From assembly GCA_025266875.1 (NCBI GenBank), contig JALLLT010000023.1, positions 310,001 through 374,000 on the forward strand: DNA of 64,000 nucleotides. The letters run 5' to 3'. The notes under the pieces were generated by a model. The model worked only from the letters and a program-made list of their open reading frames with translations. It did no database searches and had not been told where the DNA came from. This document shows, in pieces, positions 21,603 to 31,406 of the stretch. Positions within the stretch are counted from its first letter, which is position 1; each line of letters begins with the position of its first letter. The translations under genes were made by a program, and so were the position numbers. The DNA comes from Fennellomyces sp. T-0311. Taxonomy: Eukaryota > Mucoromycota > Mucoromycetes > Mucorales > Lichtheimiaceae.

Positions 21603-23656
21603 ACGGTTAGTTTTCTCAAACGGTTCAGTTGGAAGTTCAGTGTTCTGCCCTTCTGTAGCTCCATCACCATCGGCCACCAATACTGGGACGGCCATGTTGG
21701 TGTTACCAATACTGCTTCCGATACTTTGTCTTTTTTGAGCTTCTGTAGTACTCTCGGTACTAACTTCCACGGCGGGAATAGGTACAATCCTTTGCTCGGC
21801 CATCGTTGATCGAAGGCATTTACTGCCTCTGCTTCTGGATCTGCCTCCCTGCTCCAGTATCGTGTAAGTTTTGTGTTGTGTCTTGCGCCGAACGCGTCGA
21901 TCATCATTTGTACTCTTGGCCATCTGCGTTGGATCGTCTTGAACCATTTCCATGGTAGATCTTTTTCGTGTTCTGGTTTTTGGAGTCTGCTGAGACGGTC
22001 GGCATTGACGTTTCGGATTCCGGCGATGTGTTTGTATATGACTGTCAAGTTGTGTTCTCTGCTGACCTCCTGGATCTGGAGTGCTAACACTTGAAGCTGA
22101 ATCGATGCTGTACCACCCTGTTTCTTGGCATATTTCAATGCTGTGGTGTTGTCGGTGTAGATGGTCAGCGTCTTCCCTTGGTAATCCTTCGCATGGATCT
22201 TCAACGCAAACAATATCGTTGCCAATTCGCGAAAGTTGATTGATGTCTTTTGTTCTTCGATCGTCCAAAACCCATGAACTTTGTGTGCCGGTGAGTGGAT
22301 TCCATACCCGCTCTCTGAAGCGTCTACGTTTATATCGATGTCGGAAGATGTCGGAAGTAAGGTTCTGATTGGTAAACCTTTCGACACAAAGCGGTTTATG
22401 CGCCACCATTCGAGCTCGTTTCTTGCGTCTTCTGAGAGGGGACAAGGGCTGTCCCACCGGGATTGCTTTCCTTGCAAAGCTCTTGTGAGATCTCGTTGGA
22501 GGAATCTGACATGTAGAAGGGCTTCTCCCACTGCTGGGATGACTGCCGTCATTTTCCCCAATAGGCTGGCAATCCATCGGCATGATCGTACATTTTGTGC
22601 TTGTTTGATGCGGGTTTGTAATTTGTTGATCTTGTCCTGCGGGACCGAGATTGTCATCGTTTTTGTGTTGAACGTGAAACCCAGAAAGTCCTGTGTGTGG
22701 GATGGCGTTAATGAACATTTTTTCCAGTTGATAAGGAATCCCAAACGCACCAAATGTTCGAGTACTGTTTTTGTTTCTCTTTTCAGCTGTTTCCTTGTCT
22801 GTCCAATTATACACCAATCGTCGAGGTAGTGTACTAGTCGTATTCCTTGCCGGCGGAGTGGGGTCGCTGCCTCCGTCATCAGTTTTGAAAACGTGCGTGG
22901 TGATACACTCGCCCCAAACACCAAAGTCTTCCAAGCCATCACGGTGCCATGGTAATCGAAAGTTGCATAGCGTCTCATTTGTTTGTTCAACGGCACTGTG
23001 ACAAACGCGTCTCGTAAGTCGATCTTCACCATGAAATCGTTTGGTTGGATCATCTCTCTTAGTGTTTGGACTCCTTCCATCCGGAAATGTTGGCATTGTA
23101 AGTATCGGTTGAGTGGTGATAAGTCCATGATTGGTCGGTTCTTGGTCTTTTCCTTCACGACGAATAAGTTTGACAGAAACCTGCGGTCTTGGTTTTCTTC
23201 TACCTCTATCACTCCACTGCGGATCATCTTCTGTACTGCTTCGTCCCGTTCGGGGGAGTTGACTACCTTGGGTGCGCGCCACGGCACTGGTTTGGTGGAG
23301 AATTGGAACTTGAAACCCTCTGTTACTACCGAAATTGCCCAGGACGAAGCTCCCATCTTCTTCCATTCGGACGCAAATTGGCCCAACCGTCCCCCTAATA
23401 GGGTGCCATCCGTCGGGTTGGAATAGTTCGTTGTATCCTCCGCCTCCTTCATTTGTTTCAATTCCGGTCGGAATTGGGAATTGTGGTTGATTGGTCGTCG
23501 TTCCGGTATCGGTTGTGTTGCCTTTTCCCAAAAAAAGGCTTTTTGTTGTATCTCTGATATGTACCTCGTCCGCGATGATGGTTGTTGCGGAATTGTGTAT
23601 TGCGAGCTGCGACATTTGCCCGGATAATTTGCTGTCTGAATTTGTTCTCTTGCCAT
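21563..23656 (-). CDS. DIRS Pol: reverse transcriptase, RNase H and C-terminal domain, 697 aa
   Basis: RT motifs in order: FVVKEKTKNRPIMDLSPLN, FMVKIDLRDAF, LVFGASVSPRTF, VHYLDDW (catalytic YxDD) and DFLGFTF. RNase H motifs are INVDASESGYG, INFRELATILFAL, IYTDNTTALKY and NVNADRLSR (D-E-D-D). The remaining C-terminal part (WPRVQMMIDAFGARHN ... WSREADPEAEAVNAFDQRW ... VTPTWPSQYWW) is the segment usually found after RNase H in DIRS/Ngaro elements and related to their methyltransferase-like domain. The start ATG at 23,656 overlaps gag by ~200 nt. No stops or missing catalytic residues were seen. Confidence 0.93.
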   Translation of the reverse strand: MAREQIQTANYPGKCRSSQYTIPQQPSSRTRYISEIQQKAFFWEKATQPIPERRPINHNSQFRPELKQMKEAEDTTNYSNPTDGTLLGGRLGQFASEWKKMGASSWAISVVTEGFKFQFSTKPVPWRAPKVVNSPERDEAVQKMIRSGVIEVEENQDRRFLSNLFVVKEKTKNRPIMDLSPLNRYLQCQHFRMEGVQTLREMIQPNDFMVKIDLRDAFVTVPLNKQMRRYATFDYHGTVMAWKTLVFGASVSPRTFSKLMTEAATPLRRQGIRLVHYLDDWCIIGQTRKQLKRETKTVLEHLVRLGFLINWKKCSLTPSHTQDFLGFTFNTKTMTISVPQDKINKLQTRIKQAQNVRSCRWIASLLGKMTAVIPAVGEALLHVRFLQRDLTRALQGKQSRWDSPCPLSEDARNELEWWRINRFVSKGLPIRTLLPTSSDIDINVDASESGYGIHSPAHKVHGFWTIEEQKTSINFRELATILFALKIHAKDYQGKTLTIYTDNTTALKYAKKQGGTASIQLQVLALQIQEVSREHNLTVIYKHIAGIRNVNADRLSRLQKPEHEKDLPWKWFKTIQRRWPRVQMMIDAFGARHNTKLTRYWSREADPEAEAVNAFDQRWPSKGLYLFPPWKLVPRVLQKLKKDKVSEAVLVTPTWPSQYWWPMVMELQKGRTLNFQLNRLRKLTVWRLSSFGRQGKD

Positions 23657-24252
23657 GCAGTGACTTCTTCTGTTGAATATGCCATTTCTTTTTGGGCGTT
23701 GTCATTTTCTGCGTTGTAGATCCCGAGTGCCCTGTTGCTGATAGCGCGGGCATCGTGGTCCATCGCCTTTCCTGTCGCGAAACTGTAGACAGCAAGTCTA
23801 CGTATTCTTTCCAAGAGCTGCCGGAGATTCTCTTCAGGATCGTCTGCATCATCCCTTTGTTCGAGGATAGTTGAAAGGATGTTGTATGCCTCTGTGGCTG
23901 CTCGTCCAACGATTCGCAGTCGATTTCCATCTCTGTATTTGCTGTTGATGACCGAGAGTGCATCGAGTTTGTGTTGCTTGACCTGTTGGTGGAAAATTTT
24001 GTTGAGTTGCCCTGATTTTGTCCATGATCCTCCCTCATATTCTGGGAGATCGTTCGCAAAGGAGGTGATGTTCGCGTTCCTTGTCTCATCCGGAGTGGCA
24101 TCCAAGTCCTCTCTGATTTCTTTTGGGAGTCGTAACTGCGCGGTAGCGGTTCCCATTTGTTCGGTTTGGTCGTTGACCGAGACTCGTTCAAACTGCTGAC
24201 GGAGTAATGCTCCAAGTTCTTCGTCTGTGTATGCATTGATAGACATTGACAC
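23458..24252 (-). CDS. DIRS Gag-like protein, 264 aa
   Basis: First gene after the right-end leader, starting MSMSINAYTDEELG. Mostly helical middle (KIFHQQVKQHKLDALSVINSKY, LRQLLERIRRLAVYSFATGK) and a basic Arg/Asn/Gln-rich C-terminus (NHHRGRGTYQRYNKKPFFGKR) suited to RNA binding; no CCHC knuckle. Overlaps the RT frame by ~200 nt. Capsid-like role by position and composition. Confidence 0.8.
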   Translation of the reverse strand: MSMSINAYTDEELGALLRQQFERVSVNDQTEQMGTATAQLRLPKEIREDLDATPDETRNANITSFANDLPEYEGGSWTKSGQLNKIFHQQVKQHKLDALSVINSKYRDGNRLRIVGRAATEAYNILSTILEQRDDADDPEENLRQLLERIRRLAVYSFATGKAMDHDARAISNRALGIYNAENDNAQKEMAYSTEEVTAWQENKFRQQIIRANVAARNTQFRNNHHRGRGTYQRYNKKPFFGKRQHNRYRNDDQSTTIPNSDRN

Positions 24253-24277
24253 TTTATACCACGATGCGTAGCTTTGA

Positions 24278-24360
24278 AAAGGTCTAATGGAGTAACATTG
24301 TTAAAATTAGTATTTTATTTCTGAAAAATAAAGTGGCTTAGAAGAGGTCATACCCACATC
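24278..24360. repeat. DIRS right inverted terminal repeat (83 bp)
   Basis: Reverse complement of 20,290-20,372; begins AAAGGTCTAATGG and ends CCCACATC. Followed by the ~57-bp right extension to 24,417, which is repeated (complemented) in the internal complementary region. The gag start lies 26 bp inside it. Confidence 0.95.
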
Positions 24361-26819
24361 GGAGTGTAGTGAAGTGGAGGCAACAAGGATTGTCCGAGTG
24401 ACAATGACGGACAATACAGTGATTATCATTCCATTATATAGAGCGCATTATCTGATAGCCTCATTAGCAAATGTACCACAGCACCTACGCGACAAACCAG
24501 AATTGCATGCCAGTCGAGTCGTGGCATATTTACCAATCATCAGTAATCCAATTGATGGGAAGGCAAGACCCTGGTGGTCCGCAGCTAAAACCGCTATTAT
24601 TCATCATTGTGTACGAAAAATACTTGAACCACTAAACTCGGATCGGCTGGATGATGGGTACTATGCTACATTATGGGGAACCAAGATAGCAGCTGTACTG
24701 ATATGCCTTTGACAATACCGACGTAGATCGCTCTTGATTAGAGGACCATATAACTATATCTACAAATGTGTACCAGCATTAGCATCATATAGCGCTGATT
24801 TACCCGAGCAGTAAGTGTGCCAGTAAAAATGAATACAAGTGTTCTCAAATGTATTTGAATCAGACGATTGCTATCGTGCATTAAAAGTGGAACCAGTGCA
24901 TTGTCATGCCCGAGGTGCTATGTACCTGCAAGCCGATTCAACGAACTAATACCACTTGAGGAAGTCAAAATACGCGCAAACTATGATATGAAGGATTTGT
25001 ACATGCAGGCAATCGCGTTCAACAAAGCTACCGCTGCAAAGGAATTCTGCAAAAATAACTCAATTTTTGCTGTTCAAGTAATTTCACAATAACTACGTAT
25101 ACGTATCGAAATTAGAATTTATATACTAACTATCTGTATGTGTGTATAGAATGCCTTTTGGAGTGTGGAATACTTCGATATTTACAAGTCACTACTGGTA
25201 GACGACTTGCATCAGCTTGGTGGCACGTATAAGTATCTTCTTCAGTGTACAGAAAAAATTATTCAAGAGAAAGGCAGTGTAAAACTTGTGAATAATAGGT
25301 GAGTAGAACTTTTCACTTATGCCAATAACTCGTGTTAATGTAAATGACGTAGAGCCGCAGCGATTCCTGCATTACTGGTCTTAGAAAGTTTAAGTCAGCC
25401 TATTTGCCAAGTGTACTAAAGAACCCGACGTATTCTGAGCTTCGTGCTCATATGAAGGTATATACCATTGTTTTTAAAAACATTTCTTTGATGGCTTAGA
25501 TAGTACTAAATTTTATAGATACTGCTACCCTGTATTCACGATCTAGTCCCCCTACAAGCTGCTCTATGTCTTAGACATTTCATTGACTTTTACTTCCTTG
25601 CGACTGCAAAAGAACATGACTACAGATCTCTGAAACAAATGGAGCTCGCGCTTAAAATGTACAACAAGTATAGCCCGATTTTCGAGCAGTACTCTCCGGT
25701 AATATAAGTGCATATGTGGCCTCGTTTTTTATGGTACTCTTTCGCTCATACGATTTTGGCGGTTAGAGTAACATGAAATTTCCCAAGAATCACTGTTTGA
25801 GCAAATACATTCACGACATCGAAAGCCACGGAATTGTCAGTGCGTACACAACCAACCATTCTGAGCTGCAACATAACACAGGGCTAAAATGAGAGGTTAA
25901 AATGTGAGTAAAACTGGTGGCGATTTTTCATCAATAAAATCGGTGATTGCTGTCACTTTTACCGAAGTTAACCAATTAAATTAACCCTGTTCTCACCCTT
26001 TTCTGCGACTTTTTCATGTTAATAAGCTAGCACTAATGGTAAATACGGGTGAAACCAAGTTGACTTTTTAACTTTAAAATTGGGTGATTCCTGTCACTTT
26101 CACCGACAAACTAGGTGAATTGGTCATCTTTCACCCGTTTTTACCCCACGTTTATGGGTGAAATATAGTTATCCGCGCGTATTACGTGTGTAAATATCAC
26201 TATACATACATAGCCTTTAGCGATCAGAATCCCTGTCATCTGTCGAGCTATGCTAATTTCAAACCTACACACGTTTCAGTATTATTATTTTCGAATTCCT
26301 TATCATAATATATGGGAAGTACATTTATTTTAAATTTTCGATATATAGAAACATATATGAGAGAAGGGTAGTACTGCAGTTTATGGGAAACTACATAAAT
26401 ATTTGAGAAAATACACAACCATGTGAATGTTCATAAATTGACCGGCTTAGAAGAAAAGTGGAATGAACAGAAGGAAATTGCTGCTGCGCAAAGTACGGTG
26501 AGTGGGGGGGGGTACTTGATACGTCTTTTTTTTTGATAAACCAGTACGTATGCCTTGTAAAAAATACCTAAAACGGTTGTCACCAAAGCTCAGACATCAG
26601 TCATTGACAGGGAGTTTTGGGATTCTAGGGAGTTAAAGTTTGTTAGACCTATACATATTTCGAGTATACGCTCAATCCCTGCTTACTAAGGTTTGCTTAT
26701 TACGCAGTCTTTTCTCATTGATCATCAATTGTTTCGAAGCTTCTTTCCTTGCCAGCTTTTTTGCTTCTTTCGTGTTCTAACGAATACGTGTTAACTATTG
26801 ATAACATGTGCCTTTGATC

Positions 26820-27560
26820 TTAGTCGTAAAATGGCTTCTTGCTGCATACCTTTTCTGTAACAAGTGCTCCCTCTTTTACTACTGCTTGACGCTTCTGTGC
26901 CTGGAGTAGTTTCTTAGCTTTGATCTTCCTTCTTTGGTACCGGACTTTGTTCCCCCAATGCTGTTTCACTAGAAACACGATTGGCCAGAGGTCTTCGCAC
27001 CGGCGAGCAGGGATACCAAGTGCTTCTGCCTCTGCAGTGATTGACCGGATGATTTGACCACGCTTCGAAAGTCGCTTCCATGGCGGAATCTTTCCATTAT
27101 CCGAGCGAATAGCTCCTATTACTTCTTCGCACTCCCATCTGATGCGTTTTTCAAGCCTCTTTGTCAGTTTCTTGTATCCTCCATGGTCTGTTTCGATATC
27201 CTTGACGTGTGATTCCATAAATTCATGGATGTCGGTGATATGTAGATCGGTCATTGATGCGACCGGAAGCTTGATGATCTCAGAAAACGGCACACGAGTA
27301 TGGTCGCTGGGATTTTGACCCTCGTCTCCCAGGGAAAAAGTCGCACCACGGCACAGCGATAAGTAGGAATTATCATGGCTTTCCCTCAATTTCTTGATTT
27401 CGGTAATAAATAGGGTTTCGAGTTGTTCTTGATGCTCTGCCATGTGAGTAATCATGGAAATAACATTTTGCAGTACGACAGATATATCAGAAACATCAAA
27501 TGTCGTACTGTGAGGGTTGCCTTGCGGTTGATCCTTCTTTTTGCGACGTGTTGGTGCCAT
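26820..27560 (-). CDS. Accessory protein of the Tnp2 element, 246 aa, unknown function
   Basis: Single-exon minus-strand gene; start chosen at ATG 27,560 (MAPTRRKKKDQPQG). An in-frame ATG at 27,638 would add 26 hydrophobic residues. Basic N-terminus, then a helical stretch with heptad-like hydrophobics (VVLQNVISMITHMAEHQEQL), a middle with LPVASMTDLHITDIHEF, and a basic C-terminal region (KKLTKRLEKRIRWECEEV ... WGNKVRYQRRKIKAKKLLQ). Divergent to the transposase from a shared ~500-bp spacer. By position it may correspond to the second, DNA-binding protein of CACTA elements (TnpA-like), but no family was recognised. Confidence 0.6.
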   Translation of the reverse strand: MAPTRRKKKDQPQGNPHSTTFDVSDISVVLQNVISMITHMAEHQEQLETLFITEIKKLRESHDNSYLSLCRGATFSLGDEGQNPSDHTRVPFSEIIKLPVASMTDLHITDIHEFMESHVKDIETDHGGYKKLTKRLEKRIRWECEEVIGAIRSDNGKIPPWKRLSKRGQIIRSITAEAEALGIPARRCEDLWPIVFLVKQHWGNKVRYQRRKIKAKKLLQAQKRQAVVKEGALVTEKVCSKKPFYD

Positions 27561-28058
27561 TCGGTGGTAAACTATGAAAGACCTGTAGAGAATACTTGAG
27601 TGTGATGGGAAAAAATATTTTATTTTTTGATTAACCATTTAGAGAGCACTGATACGGTTAAAATGTATCAGAACAAAAATAAACAGTAAACACACACCCA
27701 TTGTGCAAAGATAAGTGTTTTGTATTTTCATAAATCGTTCGTCCTTGTTCAGAGAATTTGTTTTCAGTAGCTCTGCGGCAATGTGTATAGTAAGATAGTG
27801 TGCAAGTGCCCACTCTTATGATACAGTATTTCACAAAAAGTAATGTCGCGTATCAGCTGACATCTCATGCATAGTTTGTATTATAAAATGCCAAAGCTTA
27901 CGACATTACTTGTTGAAAATGCTGTATATGGAGCCCAAAAAATAATGTTTATCAACAATAAACGCGGTGAAACCAGTTGGTTGTCGCAGTTACCCTGCCT
28001 GTATTGTTCTTTGCCTCGTCAATGCTATTTCAGCCTCTTCTTTATCCTTTTTCTTCAA

Positions 28059-31000
28059 ATGCCCGTAACGCGCTGCAACGATTGCCATGAACTTATCACT
28101 TTCAAAGAGAGGCTGACTCATGAAAAAGAGTGTTACAAACGAAAATCCCAAAAGCGCAGAAGAATAGATGAACTTACGAATTCCGACCTCACGTTTGACC
28201 AGTATGAGAGTTCGGATAGTACTTCTTCGATGGAGTACGTATATCACGGAAATACTGGTACGCAATTAAGAAGTAATTTCAAAAGAGAATTTTCAAAAGT
28301 TAAATTAGCTTTCTGCATTATGAAATATAGATTATAGCGAAGAACCCAATTCAAGTCTCATGTCTTCTGGAGATGAAAACAGCAGTACCGAAATTGAAGA
28401 AGACAAAAGCAGTGAGGAAGGTTCTGTTATAACGAGTGCAGATGAAACTTCAACAGATCAAACTGAAGAAAGGTAAGCGCTTTTACACTGTAAATTAAAC
28501 TTAGAAGTAAATACTAACTCATGATATATATGAGTAGTGAAAAGCCAGTGGATGTATTTTTATCAACCGATATCGAAGATTCCATGGACTATACTTCAAG
28601 AAAAAGCGTTGAGCTTTACCTCCTTATGGTTCAGCTCTCTATTGGAAAAAACGCGTCAGATCGAATAATATCGTGGTTTAACGAATATATTATGGACCCT
28701 ATGTTCGGTATGTACCGATCTGTATAGAATTTGTACTTTCATGGAGTCATTAATTAGAGTATTTGGTACTCGTAGAAAGGAAAGCGTTATCATCGACACA
28801 TGTAGCAAAGAAAGATATGCTGGAGGCATATCCGGTTACTCTAGATACCTATCATATGTGTAAAAAAGGGTGCTACATGTACTCCGATAACGACAAAGAT
28901 CTCACAGAGTGCCCGCACTGTCATTATCCACGCTATCGGGTAGTAAAGGCCACGAATTCGGTATCACTTCCAAGAACCGAACCCATAGCAAAAATCTCGC
29001 AGCTACCTATTTCACAGCAGTTGAAGACATTCTTCCGTTCAAAGCATACTAGGGACCTAATCGGACATCGATGGAAATATACATCATCGACATCAACTAC
29101 CAATCAAAAGCATACAAAAAATGGTTTATACAAGGATATATTCGACGGAAAAGCTTATCAACGGATCGAGCATCTTCTGCCGGGGCCATATGACATTGCT
29201 ATTGGGTTATATATTGACGGGTTCAATGTTTTCAAGAGACGAGGCTACACCTTAACGTTGATTATGGGTGTAATCTTAAATCTGCCATTAAGCGAGCGGT
29301 ACGTGCATTCACTATCTTTCTTTGCGTTGCTGTTGTGTGTATCATCAACCTGTTCTTTGCTCTGTTTCTAAAATATACAATATTGTATCTAGATATAAAA
29401 GCGAAAATATTCTACTGATTGCCGTACTTCCCGGCCCTAAAAAACCGGAAAATATCGACAGCTTTTTAGATCCAATTGTAAAGGAACTTACTGCTCTTGG
29501 TAACAATGGGATGATCATTCATGTCGATGAGCACCGAAAGTTTCGAGTCGGTGTCCAATTACTTTTTCTGGGAGGAGATACCCCTGGCATCGGTGATCTT
29601 ATAGGCCACAGTCATAGCAGCACATACGGGTGTCGTATTTGCGTAATAAAAGGGGTTCGTGGGCCGAAAGGGGGGATGTTTTTCCCCGGAAAAGAAAAGA
29701 CCAAGTATCGAACCCGCAAAGCAGTCGACTTCCGAGTAAAAATCAAACCTGTGCTTCGTGATAAGAAGGCTGAAAAGCGTTGGCTACAAAAGGTATTCTA
29801 ATTTCGTATATGCTTCTTTATATTGGTTATTAACATGATCGACTTTTTTAGCAGAAAAATATCAAAAGAGGCACACCATTCGAACAACTAGCTGCATTTC
29901 ATGGCCCAGACTTTTTTGGTTTCGATGAGATGCACATCATCGCACACAATATCTCACATCAAGTTTGGAACATGCTGAATGGGGATTATGGAGGGCCAAC
30001 AACGCCTTTCGTATTGGAGAAAAAGTACTTACGAGAAATAGGGAAGGCAATGGCAGACGCGAACTGTTGCTTACCAGACACGTTTGAAGGCGTATTATTG
30101 GGTATATTAATATTTTAAATACGCAACACATTAATAACCTAAATCTGAAATATTAGACTTGTCCAAAGAACCTGGTTACGCGAGGGCAGTTGACTGGATG
30201 GTTTTCCTGCTCCATATTGTACCTACGTATATAATAGAGCAGTTAGATCACCAGCAAACGGAGTCAAAGGTTGCAAAAAAAGACAAACCATGCTTCGAAG
30301 ATTCGAAAAAGGCCTTGCTTGCCTTGTCAGCAGCCGCGGGTATGATATTGGATTTCGAAATTGACGAAAAAAAAATTGTGCGAATCACTAAGTGTGTACC
30401 AGAAGTATAACGGCTTATATCCATTATCCATGAATAACTTTTATCCTTTACACTAAAATAGGAACATCAATATATGGCAGCAGTTTTTACGCAAGTACAT
30501 GCCAATCAATGCATTCACTATCAGCCATCATTATCTATCACATGCACCGGATATCATACGTCACCTGGACCCACCGCGTTTATATAGTACAAGAACAATG
30601 GAACGCAACATTGGTAGACTGAAACCGAGGATAAAATCGCGAAGCAACCCGTTCCAAAACGCCTTTAATGCTCTGCACCTACTGCAGGCATCATCGTACT
30701 TCAGCCGATTGCAGAGAGGAGAAACCACTGCGGAAGTAAACGATCCTAGTAAGTATTCAACATATCATTATAAATATACATCTGATATACTTAGCTGATA
30801 ATGTAAGCAGACTCTCTTACTATTTCTATTGAGGATACCGTGGTGAAATTTTTGAAGGTGGATACTAGCGGCACATTGGAGAAATACTCCGGATATGATC
30901 TCAAAAAGGAACTGTTGGCGTACTATTTACGGTATAAAATTCTCGCCGACGAAAGTGACATGGATCAAAGGATACTGGTGTGTCGCAAGGCAGAGGTTCG

Positions 31001-31406
31001 TGGACACACCTTTATCGGTAAAAAGGATGAAGAGGGAGCTGGGAAGGAGGAAACGTTTGCAAAAATGACATTACCGGTCGACACAAATGCACTACGTGGC
31101 ACAAGGAGCAGGACGGAAAACAATTGGAAAGAGTTCTTTGGTAGAACGATACTTTTATTTCAGCATACTACCTCCACCGTTACGAAGACGCTGTGCCTTG
31201 TTCACATTTGTACTGATACAAAGTTATTGAATAGCGGTGTCCCATATGGATCTGGGTTGGGTTGCAGATACTACGTAACCGATATTACTCATTTGGACTG
31301 TGCAGTACTCAAGCTTCCATGTTTACACCGCGATAACAAGTACTACTATACTTATCAAGGAATTATACCGAATGAAATCAAACTTGGGGAAGCGGGCAAA
31401 ATATGA
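28059..31406 (+). CDS. Tnp2-type (Transposase_21/CACTA-like) transposase, intact, 938 aa
   Basis: Nine exons: 28059-28257, 28331-28472, 28538-28707, 28758-29298, 29393-29792, 29855-30101, 30157-30391, 30462-30748, 30811-31406. All have GT-AG borders, consistent phases and 2,817 nt without internal stop. The N-terminus has a small Cys/His cluster (CNDCHELITF ... HEKEC) and an acidic Ser-rich linker; CPHC is at ~222-225. DDE-type residues are D324 in LYIDGFNVF, D413 in FLGGDTPGIGD, and D508/E509 in FDEMHII, with the family block VLPGPKKPENIDSFLDP between them. The exon 6 acceptor could be three bases earlier. The intact frame suggests recent mobility. The family assignment rests on these blocks. 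Confidence 0.85.

Larger units (their letters stand above)
20257..24417 (-). mobile_element. Complete DIRS-type tyrosine-recombinase retrotransposon (~4.16 kb)
   Basis: Has the full DIRS layout: 83-bp inverted terminal repeats, unique left and right end extensions, and an internal complementary region that joins the complements of both extensions. Three overlapping minus-strand genes follow in the order gag, RT-RNase H, tyrosine recombinase. It lies inside an intron of the Plavaka-like gene (donor 20,249, acceptor 24,467). Removing it restores a 63-nt intron of normal size. Both junctions carry AATAC (20,257-20,261 and 24,413-24,417), and the same five bases sit at the centre of the internal complementary region (20,512-20,516, as GTATT). 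This fits insertion of a circular intermediate by recombination at a 5-bp core. All three frames are open, so it may be recent or active. Confidence 0.93.

Noticed and set aside
21603..24236. N-terminal extension of the DIRS recombinase frame as a single 1268-aa protein
   Set aside because: It overprints gag and RT, which have clear motifs in the other two frames, and its own translation is low-complexity and motif-free. The real recombinase starts near 21,602.
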